Positions 1 to 8,977 are shown, numbered from the stretch's first letter. The stretch: DNA of 64,000 nt from Lentihominibacter butyricus (GCF_025567305.1 NZ_JAOQJP010000002.1:1-64000); one strand, 5' to 3'. The notes: generated by a model from the sequence alone, not told the origin. A program made the numbers and translations.

Positions 1-101
1 GTTGTGATAGCTGCTGTAAGTGTTGTCTTACCGTGGTCTACGTGACCGATTGTTCCGATATTGATATGCGGTTTAGTTCTTTCAAATTTTTGCTTTGCCA
101 T
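1..101 (-). CDS. tuf: Elongation factor Tu, N-terminal part
   Basis: The first 33 residues of EF-Tu are visible, and the gene runs off the left edge. The start MAKQKFERTKPHINIGTIG and the P-loop GHVDHGKTT are diagnostic of the GTPase that delivers aminoacyl-tRNA to the ribosome. A strong ribosome binding site (AGGAGG on the minus strand, 109-114) precedes the ATG. The gene follows tRNA-Thr in the same direction and probably shares the strong promoter at 338-366. Confidence 0.97.
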   Translation of the reverse strand, partial: MAKQKFERTKPHINIGTIGHVDHGKTTLTAAIT

Positions 102-245
102 TTTTATTCCTCCTAATTAAAATAAAAGGACAAAGTCGCTTCGGCGATCTGGTATCAGAAGTGGACTTTGTCGATACTCCTCGCAATTGCGAAGCCGGAA
201 TTTCCATTATTCTTTTCTTTCCAGCTGTCCCCCTGCGTAGTTTAA

Positions 246-322
246 TGGAGCTGCTGAGCAGACTTGAACTGCCGAACCTCTTCATTACCAATGAAGTGCT
301 CTACCGACTGAGCTACAGCAGC
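246..322 (-). tRNA. tRNA-Thr (anticodon GGT)
   Basis: The minus strand folds as a complete cloverleaf. The acceptor stem is GCTGCTG/CAGCAGC, the anticodon stem CTTCA/TGAAG encloses loop TTGGTAA (anticodon GGT), and the T-loop is TTCAAGT. The 3' CCA is encoded. It lies 145 bases upstream of tuf and 16 bases below the -10 box of a consensus-like promoter. Confidence 0.96.
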
Positions 323-337
323 ACACCAATATACATT

Positions 338-366
338 ATGGTACTATATTTTAAAGACTCTGTCAA
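338..366 (-). promoter_or_regulatory. Sigma-70 type promoter of tRNA-Thr and tuf
   Basis: The minus strand shows TTGACA (361-366), a 17-base spacer and TACCAT (338-343). Transcription would begin about seven bases below the -10 box, just before tRNA-Thr, and could continue into tuf. The perfect -35 and optimal spacing suit a strongly expressed tRNA and EF-Tu unit. Confidence 0.8.
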
Positions 367-471
367 CTAAATCAACAGGCCTTTAATGCTGATTTTACAT
401 GCCGCAGATCAGCGGTTTTCACGCCGGAGATCTGCCCTTTTCCATTCCTGCCAAAACACTCAGGACGCATA

Positions 472-1107
472 TCATTTCCACAGATAATCGATCACTTTGC
501 GCTTTACACGCTGCATCGCGTTATCTATAGATTTTATGCTTTTTCCGAGCTTCTTCGAGATCTTTTCAAAATCATTTTCCTTCAGGAACTCGTTCAGCAC
601 CTGCATCTCGAAGCTGCTGAACACATTGTCTCCATTATGCAGTATATAATACGCTATATCCTTGAAAACCAGCAGTTCCTCAGGGTTTTCGACAACATTC
701 GTCTTCAGCGTATCGGCTATCGTGATATCGTCCTCATCGTCGATCACCGGATTGCTGAGCGACACTGATGTGTTGAGCGCCTTGTGCTTGTCGCGTCCGG
801 CTGCCCTTATCGCACTTATTATCTGCCTGGTTATGCAGATACCTGCAAACGTTCCGAATGACGCTTCGCGCTCAGGATCGAACTGTCTTATAGCCTTGAG
901 GAGCCCTATCATTCCTTCCTGAACGATGTCATCCTCATCAGCACCGGCCATGTAGTACATCTTGGATTTTATCCTGACGGTCTCCTTGTATTTTCTCATC
1001 AGGACTTCTTCTGCACTGATGTCACCGCCCTGAGCCATCACAGCCAGTTCGTCGTCAGAATACTTGCAGTATGCCTGTTCACCGCGAGTCATGCACCCGC
1101 TGGTCAT
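472..1107 (-). CDS. sigH: RNA polymerase sigma factor SigH
   Basis: This 211-residue sigma-70 family protein directs RNA polymerase to stationary-phase and early sporulation promoters in Firmicutes. Region 2 shows DDIVQEGMIGLLKAIRQFD at about residues 58-76, followed by an SFGTFAGICITRQI-type core-binding and -10 recognition segment. The C-terminus carries a region 4 helix-turn-helix (DFEKISKKLGKSIKSIDNA). The ATG overlaps the rlmB stop by four bases (ATGA), which supports this start and translational coupling. The rlmB-sigH order is common in Clostridia. Whether this organism sporulates cannot be seen here. Confidence 0.93.
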   Translation of the reverse strand: MTSGCMTRGEQAYCKYSDDELAVMAQGGDISAEEVLMRKYKETVRIKSKMYYMAGADEDDIVQEGMIGLLKAIRQFDPEREASFGTFAGICITRQIISAIRAAGRDKHKALNTSVSLSNPVIDDEDDITIADTLKTNVVENPEELLVFKDIAYYILHNGDNVFSSFEMQVLNEFLKENDFEKISKKLGKSIKSIDNAMQRVKRKVIDYLWK

Positions 1108-1835
1108 ATATCCATCCTCTGTCTCACGACTTCATACATCAGTATCGACGCCGCATTCGATGCGTTGAGCGAAGTGATATTGCCCTTCATCGGTATGGAA
1201 ACCACGAAATCACACTTTTCCTTCACCAGCCTGCTTATGCCTGCGCCCTCTGCGCCTATGACGATGGCGATCGGCCCCTTGAGATCCTGCCTGTAATACA
1301 GATCCGGTCCCATGTCGCATGCGCCTACCCAGACGCCTTTTTCCTTGAGCTTTTCGATCTCATTCGCGATGTTCGTGACCTTTGCACACAGCATGTATTC
1401 GACTGCGCCTGCCGACGTCTTCGCTACCGTTTCTGTCACCGACACAGATCTTCTCTTCGGGATCACTATGCCGTGTACTCCCGCACACTCAGCAGTACGC
1501 ATTATCGCACCAAGATTGTGCGGATCCTCGAGTCCGTCGAGTATGATGATAAACGGATCTTCACCGCGCTGTGCTGCTCTGGCCAGTATATCGTCGACCG
1601 TGCAGTATTTATAATCCGAAACCACTGCGATCACGCCCTGATGAGCGCCGCCCGACGCAGCCTTGTCCATCCTCGCCTTGTCGCTGTAGTAGATCGGTAT
1701 ATGCTTGTCCCTGGCTTTTGCCGCGATCTGCTTCACCGAGCCTTCCGCGCCTTTCGCCAGTGTTATCTTCTCTATTTCTCTGTTGCCTTTCAACGCCTCC
1801 AGAACGGCGTTCCTGCCTATTATCGTTTCTGCCAT
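1104..1835 (-). CDS. rlmB: 23S rRNA (guanosine-2'-O-)-methyltransferase RlmB
   Basis: This SpoU/TrmH-family enzyme of 243 residues is expected to methylate the ribose of G2251 (E. coli numbering) in 23S rRNA using SAM. The N-terminal substrate-binding domain begins at GRNAVLEALKG. The SPOUT knot motifs follow: NLGAIMRTAECAGVHG (motif 1), IVIGAEGAGISRLV (motif 2) and SIPMKGNITSLNASNAAS (motif 3). It overlaps sigH by four bases and lies 18 bases downstream of dfrA. The product could be another TrmH-family ribose methylase, but the length and motifs favour RlmB. Confidence 0.92.
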   Translation of the reverse strand: MAETIIGRNAVLEALKGNREIEKITLAKGAEGSVKQIAAKARDKHIPIYYSDKARMDKAASGGAHQGVIAVVSDYKYCTVDDILARAAQRGEDPFIIILDGLEDPHNLGAIMRTAECAGVHGIVIPKRRSVSVTETVAKTSAGAVEYMLCAKVTNIANEIEKLKEKGVWVGACDMGPDLYYRQDLKGPIAIVIGAEGAGISRLVKEKCDFVVSIPMKGNITSLNASNAASILMYEVVRQRMDI

Positions 1836-1853
1836 GCTACCTCATTTCAGACC

Positions 1854-2336
1854 TTACCTGGAATATATCGTGAATCTGTAGGAAATGCCTTTTTCCTGCT
1901 GAGGCTCGCTCTCCCAGGTAACGTGCAGTCCTTTTGCATCAAGATCCGGGAAAAACCGGTCTGCTTCATACTCCTCATCGATCTTCGTCACGTAAAACTC
2001 GTCGCAGTCGTCCATGAACTGCTCATAGACATTTGCTCCTCCCGCGATGAACACCTTTTCCGTATCGAAAGCCTGCAGCTTTTCCATGACCTCATCCTTC
2101 GAATGGCATATGATGCAGTCTTCCCTCTCGAAATCAGGATCGGTCGTCATGACTATGTTCGTCCTTCCCGGGAGCGGTCTGCCGCCGGGAAAAGAATCCA
2201 GCGTCTTTCGCCCCACCACGATCACATTGCCTATCGTTTTTTCTTTATAATATCTGAGATCGCCAGGCAGATGCACCAGCAGATCTCCGTTTTTTCCTAT
2301 CGCCCAGTTCCTGTCGACAACTACTATCGCCTTCAT
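1854..2336 (-). CDS. dfrA: Dihydrofolate reductase
   Basis: The 160-residue enzyme reduces dihydrofolate to tetrahydrofolate with NADPH. Visible family motifs are AIGKNGDLLVHLPGDLRYYKE (the substrate loop, with the catalytic acid at D26), GNVIVVGRKTLDSFP, and IAGGANVYEQF for the cofactor. It sits 46 bases downstream of thyA. That pairing is functional, because ThyA releases dihydrofolate that DHFR must regenerate. Confidence 0.96.
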   Translation of the reverse strand: MKAIVVVDRNWAIGKNGDLLVHLPGDLRYYKEKTIGNVIVVGRKTLDSFPGGRPLPGRTNIVMTTDPDFEREDCIICHSKDEVMEKLQAFDTEKVFIAGGANVYEQFMDDCDEFYVTKIDEEYEADRFFPDLDAKGLHVTWESEPQQEKGISYRFTIYSR

Positions 2337-2382
2337 CTTATCTCCAGTCCTTATCCTTTCATCTGTGCCACCGGCTCCGATG

Positions 2383-3213
2383 CTATATCGCGATCGGGAT
2401 GTTCTTTATCTGAGGATTTTTCTGATAATCCTCGATCTTTATATCATCTACTGTAAAGTCGTAGAAATCCTTCACGTCAGGGTTCAGGCTGAATTTCGGA
2501 GCCGGATACTGCGGCCGCGATATCAGCTCTTTTATTATGTCCACATGTCTGTCATATATATGCGCGTCAGCTATCACGTGCACCAGCTCGCCCGGCTTGA
2601 GTCCCGAGACCTGAGCCATCATATACACGAGCACCGAATACTGTACCACGTTCCAGTTGTTTGCGGCGAGTATGTCCTGTGAACGCTGGTTGAGCACCGC
2701 GTTCAGCCTGTCGCCGGTCACATTGAAAGTCATGCTGTAGGCGCACGGCTCCAGTCCCATCTCCATCAGATCGTCGAACTTGTATATGTTTGTCATTATC
2801 CTCCTGGAATAAGGAGTGTTCTTGAGCTGCCACAGCACGTTGTCCACCTGGTCCATCTCACCGTGCGGGAATCTGTACTTCACTCCGAGCTGATAGCCGT
2901 AGGCCTTGCCTATCGAGCCGTTTTCGTCAGCCCACTCGTCCCAGATGTGGCTGTTCAGATCTCTGATGTTGTTCGATTTCTTCTGCCAGATCCACAGCAT
3001 CTCGTCCACTGCCGACTTGATCGCCGTCGGTCTGAGAGTCAGCGCCGGGAATTCCTCCTGCAGGTCGTATCTGTTGACTATACCGAATCTTTTTATCGTG
3101 TGCGCAGGTGTACCGTCTTCCCATCTGGCTCTGACAGTCTGCCCCTCACTGGAAAATCCGTCCTCGAGGATGCTGCTGCACATATCTACGAATAACTTGT
3201 CTGCCTTGCTCAT
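2383..3213 (-). CDS. thyA: Thymidylate synthase ThyA
   Basis: This 276-residue folate-dependent enzyme makes dTMP from dUMP. The nucleophile is C157 in LEPCAYSMTF. The phosphate-binding arginines lie in SRRIMTNIY, and NQRSQD is present. The active-site loop reads PCAY rather than the more common PCH, as in a subgroup of Gram-positive enzymes. The start codon overlaps the mrnC stop by one base (TAATG). Many clostridia carry thyX in this neighbourhood instead, so the thyA-dfrA pair between mrnC and rlmB is worth noting. Confidence 0.95.
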   Translation of the reverse strand: MSKADKLFVDMCSSILEDGFSSEGQTVRARWEDGTPAHTIKRFGIVNRYDLQEEFPALTLRPTAIKSAVDEMLWIWQKKSNNIRDLNSHIWDEWADENGSIGKAYGYQLGVKYRFPHGEMDQVDNVLWQLKNTPYSRRIMTNIYKFDDLMEMGLEPCAYSMTFNVTGDRLNAVLNQRSQDILAANNWNVVQYSVLVYMMAQVSGLKPGELVHVIADAHIYDRHVDIIKELISRPQYPAPKFSLNPDVKDFYDFTVDDIKIEDYQKNPQIKNIPIAI

Positions 3214-3605
3214 TATTCCCCCGTTTCTGCGATCTCGATCGCCCTGGAAAGCACCGCCTGCAGCCTTTCCTCCTCATCTGCGAGATAAAGATATCCCACG
3301 AGCGCCTCGAATGCCGTCGCCCACTTGTACGTGATCGGATCCGCATTCTTGGCTTTAGTCGCGGATTTCCTGTTCCTTGCCCGCTTCACCAGCTTCTGTT
3401 CAGGCTCAGTCAGATCATCGAACATCGTCTTTATTATCTTTGCCTGAGCTCCCGCTTTTACAAAATTTATGGCTGTCCTGTGCATGTTCTGCACATGATA
3501 TGAGCCTTTTCTTATTATATGCTCTCTGACCGCCTGTTCGTATACGGCGTCGCCCATATATGCCAGTGCGGTCGTGTTGATCGCGTTGATATCGTCTACT
3601 TTCAT
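3213..3605 (-). CDS. mrnC: Mini-ribonuclease 3
   Basis: A 130-residue protein with a single RNase III domain and no dsRNA-binding domain, as in MrnC, which matures the 23S rRNA 3' and 5' ends. The catalytic-region motif ALAYMGDAVYEQAVREHII lies at about residues 13-31, and ATAFEALVGYLYL gives the second conserved helix. It starts one base after the cysS stop and ends overlapping the thyA start. The cysS-mrnC pairing is typical of Firmicutes. Confidence 0.95.
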   Translation of the reverse strand: MKVDDINAINTTALAYMGDAVYEQAVREHIIRKGSYHVQNMHRTAINFVKAGAQAKIIKTMFDDLTEPEQKLVKRARNRKSATKAKNADPITYKWATAFEALVGYLYLADEEERLQAVLSRAIEIAETGE

Positions 3606-3606
3606 G

Positions 3607-5004
3607 CTAGTCTCTGATCACCTGCACGCCCTGCGGAGTATCCTTGAGCGTGATGCCTTTTGCCTTGAGCATGTCTCTGATCTCGTCTGCTCTTGCGAAG
3701 TTCTTCGCTTTTCTGGCTTCCTGTCTCTCGTCGATCAGCGCCTGAAGCTCTGCATCCACTTCATTCTCATCGTCCTTCTGCAGAAGTCCGACTACTGTCG
3801 CCAGCTCCATCAGCACATCGAGGCTCTTCTGCGCGAACTCTTTGCTCGCTCCGTCCTTGACTGCCGTATTTATCGCAGTTATCAGCTCGAATATAGCTGA
3901 GATCGCATCGGCTGTATTGAGGTCGTCGTCCATCGCTGCGATGAATTCCTGTCTGTACTTATCGTATCCTGCCAGCGTCTCCTTCTCGGCATCCGTCATC
4001 TCGCCTGTTCCGTTGGCGATCAGATGCTTCAGGTTCTCCTTGGCGTTTTCCATTCTGGCAAGTCCGGCTTTTGCCTGTTCCATCAGTGTATCGCTGAAGT
4101 TGATCGGATTTCTGTAATGTCCGGAGAGCAGGAAAAATCTCATCACTTCTCCGTCGTAATCCTTCAGTATGTCTCTTACCGTAAAGAAGTTGCCCTTTGA
4201 CTTTGACATCTTCTCGTTATCTATAGTGATGTATCCGTTGTGCATCCAGTAATTCGCGAACTGCACGCCGTTGCAGCATTCGGACTGTGCGATCTCGTTC
4301 TCGTGGTGCGGGAACTGCAGATCCTGTCCGCCTGCGTGGATATCGATGGTGTCGCCGAGGTGCTTCTTGGACATCGCCGAGCACTCTATGTGCCATCCCG
4401 GTCTGCCCTTGCCCCACGGGCTGTCCCATGCGATCTCGTCAGGTTCTTTCTGCGCTTTCCATAATGCAAAGTCCAGCGGATCCTTCTTTATATCGCCTAC
4501 GGCTATCCTTGCGCCTGCCTCGAGGTCTTCGATGTTCTGACGTGAAAGCTTGCCGTAGCCGTCGAATTTTCTGGTGGAAAAGTACACGTCTCCGTTGACT
4601 TCATACGCGTACCCCTTGTCTACCAGTGTGCTGACAAAGTCGATGATCTCAGGGATATGCTCCGAAACCTTCGGATGCACATCTGCCTTCTTTACATTCA
4701 GAGCCGCAGCATCCTTGTAGTATTCCTCGATGTATTTCTCGCTGATTTCCGGTGCAGTCACACCTTCTTCTCTAGCCTTGTTGATGATCTTGTCGTCAAC
4801 GTCTGTGAAGTTCTGCACGAATTTCACTTTGTATCCTCTGTATTCGAGATACTTCCTTAGAGTGTCGAACACTACGAACGGTCTTGCGTTTCCGATGTGG
4901 AAAAAGTTGTACACAGTCGGTCCGCACACGTATATTTTTACAAAGCCGTCTTCTATAGGTTTGAATTCTTCTTTTCTTCTTGTAAGTGTATTGTAGATCT
5001 TCAT
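3607..5004 (-). CDS. cysS: Cysteinyl-tRNA synthetase
   Basis: This 465-residue class I synthetase charges tRNA-Cys. It shows CGPTVYNFFHIGNARPF (HIGH signature plus a zinc-ligand Cys), WHIECSAMSKKHLG and HHENEIAQSE zinc motifs, and the KMSKS loop NEKMSKSKGNF. The C-terminal helical anticodon-binding domain ends in LKAKGITLKDTPQGVQVI. It follows cysE by 56 bases. I saw no T-box leader upstream of the pair. Confidence 0.97.
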   Translation of the reverse strand: MKIYNTLTRRKEEFKPIEDGFVKIYVCGPTVYNFFHIGNARPFVVFDTLRKYLEYRGYKVKFVQNFTDVDDKIINKAREEGVTAPEISEKYIEEYYKDAAALNVKKADVHPKVSEHIPEIIDFVSTLVDKGYAYEVNGDVYFSTRKFDGYGKLSRQNIEDLEAGARIAVGDIKKDPLDFALWKAQKEPDEIAWDSPWGKGRPGWHIECSAMSKKHLGDTIDIHAGGQDLQFPHHENEIAQSECCNGVQFANYWMHNGYITIDNEKMSKSKGNFFTVRDILKDYDGEVMRFFLLSGHYRNPINFSDTLMEQAKAGLARMENAKENLKHLIANGTGEMTDAEKETLAGYDKYRQEFIAAMDDDLNTADAISAIFELITAINTAVKDGASKEFAQKSLDVLMELATVVGLLQKDDENEVDAELQALIDERQEARKAKNFARADEIRDMLKAKGITLKDTPQGVQVIRD

Positions 5005-5060
5005 TTTATCCTCCGATCACGCTGGCCCTGCAGTCACTGCCGTCATCACTCGCCTGACTG

Positions 5061-5858
5061 TCAGTCCATTTCCTCCTCCAGTTTCTTTACATCTTCCTCA
5101 ATGCTCTCTTCGACGTCCTCTGCTATGTCTTCTTCGTATATATGGTCTATCCTGCCGTCCTTTATCTCTCTCGAAATATTCGCATACTGGCAGTCGTCGT
5201 CGCATTTTATGTGTGTCTCTTCTCCGAACTGTTTCATGAACATCGCTTCCATCTCAACGACACGTCGCCGCAGGCATTCCAGCTCTACCGCGATAGGGTC
5301 CGGCATATCGACCTGATTGAGTTCTCTTGCCGGTTTTCCGTGTCTCCTGACTATAGTGCCCGGTATGCCGACTACCGTACAGCCGTCAGGTATCTCTTTG
5401 AGAACTACGGCTCCCGCCCCGATCTTCACATCGTTGCCTACCTTGAAAGGTCCCAGAACCTTTGCACCGCTGCTGATCACGACTCTGTTGCCTACGGTCG
5501 GATGCCGCTTGCCTGTATCTTTGCCCGTACCGCCGAGCGTGACACCCTGATATATGGTGACGTCATCTCCGACTTCCGCGGTCTCTCCGATCACGACAGC
5601 CATGCCGTGATCTATGAAGCAGCGTCTTCCGATCACTGCACCCGGATGTATCTCTATACCAGTGAACCATCTCGTCAGCTGCGATATTATCCTGGCAAGC
5701 ATTTTCATATTGTGCCTGTAAAGCCAGTGCGCCGGCTTGTGCCAGATGAGCGCCCATATCCCCGGATAGCAGAGCAGTATCTCCAGACCGGTCCTCGCCG
5801 CCGGATCCTGCTCCAGTATCACGTTTATGTCTTCTTTGATATCTCTGAAAAATGCCAT
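5061..5858 (-). CDS. cysE: Serine O-acetyltransferase
   Basis: This enzyme acetylates serine for cysteine synthesis. The SATase N-terminal helical domain contains DPAARTGLEILLCYPG. A left-handed beta-helix follows, with hexapeptide repeats such as IHPGAVIGRRCFIDHGMAVV and TVGNRVVISSGAKVLG. At 265 residues it carries a C-terminal extension rich in Glu and Asp (about the last 50 residues, ending DVEESIEEDVKKLEEEMD). That acidic tail is not part of the catalytic fold and its role is unknown. It probably heads the cysE-cysS-mrnC-thyA-dfrA-rlmB-sigH run. Confidence 0.94.
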   Translation of the reverse strand: MAFFRDIKEDINVILEQDPAARTGLEILLCYPGIWALIWHKPAHWLYRHNMKMLARIISQLTRWFTGIEIHPGAVIGRRCFIDHGMAVVIGETAEVGDDVTIYQGVTLGGTGKDTGKRHPTVGNRVVISSGAKVLGPFKVGNDVKIGAGAVVLKEIPDGCTVVGIPGTIVRRHGKPARELNQVDMPDPIAVELECLRRRVVEMEAMFMKQFGEETHIKCDDDCQYANISREIKDGRIDHIYEEDIAEDVEESIEEDVKKLEEEMD

Positions 5859-5901
5859 TATCTATTCCCTTTTATCATCAAATTCCCGATTTATTTCACA
5901 C

Positions 5902-5926
5902 TAAAAAACAGGTGATCACACCTGTC
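5902..5926 (-). terminator. Rho-independent terminator after the M23 peptidase gene
   Basis: On the minus strand ACAGGTG-TGAT-CACCTGT is followed by six T residues. It lies about 65 bases below the stop of the peptidase gene and 44 bases above the cysE start, so it separates the two units. Confidence 0.85.
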
Positions 5927-5992
5927 TTTTATAATATCATATCTATGCCTTCAATACAATCAAGGTTCTTAAAAAAGAAGTCCTGATGCGAT

Positions 5993-7087
5993 CTACAGGA
6001 ACCCTCTCGGATCCACGCAGCTGCCGTTTATTATCACCTCAAAGTGCAGGTGCGGCCCTGTTGAATTTCCTGTCGAGCCCACCAGCGCGATACGTTCTCC
6101 GCGTCTGACCTTCTGTCCCTGAGACACCAGGATGCTGCTGCAGTGAGCGTAGTACGTCTGCATGCCGTTGCCGTGATCTATCTTCACGAGATTGCCGTAC
6201 CCTCCGCAGTTTCCTGCAAAATACACGGTACCGCCGTCCGCAGCGTATATGTCGCTTCCCTGTGCGAGTGCAAAGTCAGTGCCGCTGTGCATCCTGCCCC
6301 AGCGCCAGCCGAAGTCCGACGATACATATACCTGACTTATCGGCATTCCCAGCTTTGCATAGACCGCATCGGGATCATATGAAACATTGTCATCCCGGTA
6401 ATCCGAGCTGCCTCCGCCGTATCCGTCGTATATCTTCGTGCCTGTCAGGATTATCCGGTCCTGAGGCTCCTCAAGGAGCTCTTCTTCAAGCACCTCTTCC
6501 TCGATCTGCTTCCCGTTTTCCTTCACTATCCTGCTGGTCACTTCGCGTCTGCCTTCATGACCTTCCTGTTCGACCTTCTGCTGGCCCACATACATATCGG
6601 ACTGAGGCTTGTACTCCTGAATGAATTCCACAGGCTCCTGTCTGGTCTGCTCCTCTGTCGTCACCACCGTGAGATAGCTTTCGCCGGAATCACCGCTCAG
6701 CAGCACTTTCTCGGCTTCATCTGCCGTCAGTATATCCGGAGGATCGTCACCGTTCCTTATCTGCATTTCTTCAGCAGAGGTTTCCTCCCTGACTTCTATA
6801 TCGAGCACTTCGTTCTCGCTGTCATCGTATCCGGAGACCACATTCTCCAGGACCTCCTGCGCAGTCTCCTGCGAATCGACGAGTGCGATCTTTTCTCCGT
6901 CGACCGTTATATACCACGGAGGTGTTATCACCTCTCCGTTCGCAAGCAGCACGGGGATCTCAGTTTCTTCCGGCGCCGTCGCCATACCAGCTGCCACAGA
7001 GGCAGCCATCAGCACTGTAAATGCTGCAGTCAAAATCATCTTTCCCCGTCGGGGGACGGGCACCGTGTTTTCTTTCAAGATTTTCAT
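5993..7087 (-). CDS. Membrane-anchored or secreted M23 peptidase with G5 domain
   Basis: A zinc endopeptidase expected to cut peptidoglycan cross-bridges outside the cell. The chosen ATG (7087) has a GGAAG-type ribosome binding site eight bases upstream; an open frame extends further but lacks one. The 364-residue product has a hydrophobic N-terminal segment (MILTAAFTVLMAASVAAGMA), a variable region, a G5 domain at about 140-215 (VTSRIVKENGK to IILTGTK), and a C-terminal LytM domain with HSGTDFAL and GPHLHFEV metal ligands. It resembles clostridial G5/M23 proteins of the SpoIIQ/lysostaphin type. It stands alone between the PHP gene and a terminator. The 5' region at 7088-7291 is long, but I could not assign a known riboswitch to it. 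Confidence 0.88.
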   Translation of the reverse strand: MKILKENTVPVPRRGKMILTAAFTVLMAASVAAGMATAPEETEIPVLLANGEVITPPWYITVDGEKIALVDSQETAQEVLENVVSGYDDSENEVLDIEVREETSAEEMQIRNGDDPPDILTADEAEKVLLSGDSGESYLTVVTTEEQTRQEPVEFIQEYKPQSDMYVGQQKVEQEGHEGRREVTSRIVKENGKQIEEEVLEEELLEEPQDRIILTGTKIYDGYGGGSSDYRDDNVSYDPDAVYAKLGMPISQVYVSSDFGWRWGRMHSGTDFALAQGSDIYAADGGTVYFAGNCGGYGNLVKIDHGNGMQTYYAHCSSILVSQGQKVRRGERIALVGSTGNSTGPHLHFEVIINGSCVDPRGFL

Positions 7088-7291
7088 AAACTTTCTTCCT
7101 TCTGTGAAATTTCCTTTCGCAAGCGGTTTTCGCCGATACTCGCTGCAGGTGTCATGTGTATTTCCCGTCACGGTCCACGCCGTACTCAGGAAATACTTTC
7201 CAGGGTTATTGTTCCCATATATTATTTATATATTCACAGAAAGAAGTTTTTATACCTGTTATCTGCCGATAAACTGATATTTTTATTGATT

Positions 7292-8137
7292 TTATGCCGT
7301 AGGCTTTGCGTTCCTGTAATCAGCTCCGTGAAAATCCGAGCCGCGCGTTATGCTCAGATCATATTTTTCCGCAAGTTCGATGAATCTCTCCGTCTGTGCC
7401 GCATCCTGATCAGGATGGTAACACTCGAGGCCGCTGATCCCCTGCGTTTTGAGCTGCCTGATGATCTTTTCGATATTCGTGTAAAATTCTTCAGAACCGG
7501 GATCACCTATATGCCGCGTCTGTACAGGATGCGCCAGCACCGCGATCCCGCCCGCAGCCTTTATGAGCTGTATCGCTTTTGCAGCCTGCGGCTTATCTTT
7601 TTTCACCGCCCGCGCTTCAGGACTCCCGAAAAAGCGATCGCCTTTGAAGGCTTCCTCGTAATTTTTGATATAGCCTTTATCCGCTAATGCTCTTGCGATC
7701 ACCGGTTTCCCGATGAACCCTCCCGGTCTGCCGACTTTAAGTTCATCCAGAGAAATTTCGAATCCCATCTCATTCAGGACGTTTATGAGCCTGCGGTTCC
7801 TCTGATCCCGCTTTTCAGCAAGATCCGTGAGCACATCATTTAAAGCGGCATCGTCCGGATCGAAACCATAACCCAGGATATGCAGACCTGTGCCGTTTTC
7901 CATCTCCGTTGCCAGCTCGATGCCGGTAATCACCTCGATACCGTACTCCCTGCCCGCGGCTGCAGCCTCTTTCACACCGCCCGTGCCGTCATGGTCTGTT
8001 ATCGCGATCGCCCTGCGGCCTGTTTCGGCTGCGGTCTTTACGATCTCTTTCGGGCCCGACTCCCCATCGGAATAGTATGTGTGTATGTGGAGGTCCACCT
8101 TGTGGATATCATTTCTGAATCTATCCAGATCGATCAT
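7292..8137 (-). CDS. PHP-domain phosphoesterase
   Basis: A 281-residue member of the polymerase-and-histidinol-phosphatase superfamily with a trinuclear metal site. Metal motifs are DLHIHTYYSDGE near the N-terminus, AITDHDGT, IAVLAHPVQT and ITRGSDFHG. The family includes 3',5'-nucleoside bisphosphate phosphatases and 5'-3' exonucleases (YciV/RNase AM type); the substrate here is not determined. Its ATG overlaps the stop of the DJ-1 gene by four bases, so the two are translationally coupled. Confidence 0.85.
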   Translation of the reverse strand: MIDLDRFRNDIHKVDLHIHTYYSDGESGPKEIVKTAAETGRRAIAITDHDGTGGVKEAAAAGREYGIEVITGIELATEMENGTGLHILGYGFDPDDAALNDVLTDLAEKRDQRNRRLINVLNEMGFEISLDELKVGRPGGFIGKPVIARALADKGYIKNYEEAFKGDRFFGSPEARAVKKDKPQAAKAIQLIKAAGGIAVLAHPVQTRHIGDPGSEEFYTNIEKIIRQLKTQGISGLECYHPDQDAAQTERFIELAEKYDLSITRGSDFHGADYRNAKPTA

Positions 8138-8682
8138 TTTCTGTCATACAGCAGATCTTCGGCTACCGCATCTGCCGTTTCCTTTCCTTTCACGTTTTCT
8201 GCGATGGCAAGCGCAAATTCCATCGCAAGAGCAGGTCCCTGGCCTGTGATGATGTTGCCGTCCACTGTTGCAGCTTCGCCTGTCGGCTCAGCTCCGGTCA
8301 GGTATTCTTCCATGCCCGGATATATCGTTGCTTTTTTGCCTTCCAGTATGCCGCACGAACCGAAGACCATCGGCGCCGCGCATATCGCTGCCAGTTTCTT
8401 TCCAGCTGATGCAAAGGCTCTGATATTGGCTGTCAGACCCTCATGCGCCTGCAGATTTGTCGATCCCGGCAGTCCGCCCGGCAGCACGATCATTTCGCAC
8501 TTGTCATAGTCGGCATCTTCAAAAAGCAGATCCGCCTCGACCGGTATGCCGTGAGTTCCTGTTACCATTCTGCTGCCCGTTACCGAGACCGTCTTCACAT
8601 CGGCTTCTGCTCTCCTGAGCACGTCTACGACTGTCAGAGCCTCGACCTCTTCAAATCCCTCTGCAAGATGTACATATATCAT
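8134..8682 (-). CDS. DJ-1/PfpI family protein
   Basis: A 182-residue class I glutamine amidotransferase-like protein. The start at 8682 (MIYVHLAEGFEEVEAL) is chosen for its GGAGG ribosome binding site eight bases upstream. The conserved nucleophile elbow is AAICAAPMV (Cys near residue 102), and the acidic partner lies in EGFEEVEA. Relatives act as deglycases, glyoxalases or chaperones; the activity here is unproven. It is the first gene of a two-gene unit with the PHP protein. Confidence 0.88.
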   Translation of the reverse strand: MIYVHLAEGFEEVEALTVVDVLRRAEADVKTVSVTGSRMVTGTHGIPVEADLLFEDADYDKCEMIVLPGGLPGSTNLQAHEGLTANIRAFASAGKKLAAICAAPMVFGSCGILEGKKATIYPGMEEYLTGAEPTGEAATVDGNIITGQGPALAMEFALAIAENVKGKETADAVAEDLLYDRK

Positions 8683-8977
8683 TGTGATTACCTCCATTAT
8701 CATTTTTTCCATACGGCAGTGCCGTTATCGATACTACGATCATTCTACCACATAACCTTCGCCTTGTAGCACGTATTTCCTGTTTTCCTTATTGTTATTT
8801 CATCTGTGCTGTGGTACGATTGTTTTGTTTGGAAAAACATAGACTTTTCGAAGTTTTCCGTATTTGGAATTTATAGATTTCCTGCTTTGCGGAACCTCGA
8901 GAGCTTTCACTTCGGAAAGCGTGCGCTTTTCCACTTCAAAAACAAATATAGTATTTATCAGCAATGAGGTCAATAAA

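Noticed and set aside
403..436. Hairpin GCAGATC/GATCTGC after sigH as a terminator
   Set aside because: There is no T run after the stem on the minus strand, so termination is doubtful.
1071..2456. Long plus-strand open frame of about 460 codons opposite rlmB, dfrA and thyA
   Set aside because: It is the antisense shadow of three well-supported genes, has no ribosome binding site and encodes a His/Arg/Cys-rich sequence with no recognisable fold.
5859..5992. T-box leader for cysE-cysS
   Set aside because: The space is short, is occupied by the M23 terminator, and lacks a T-box motif.
7088..7291. Long leader of the M23 peptidase considered as a c-di-AMP (ydaO) or c-di-GMP riboswitch
   Set aside because: I could not find the conserved core motifs of either class, so no RNA feature is called.
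8881..8935. Inverted repeat GGAAAGCG/CGCTTTTCC upstream of apt as a regulator site
   Set aside because: The arms are uneven by one base, and it matches no operator that I can name. It could also be chance.
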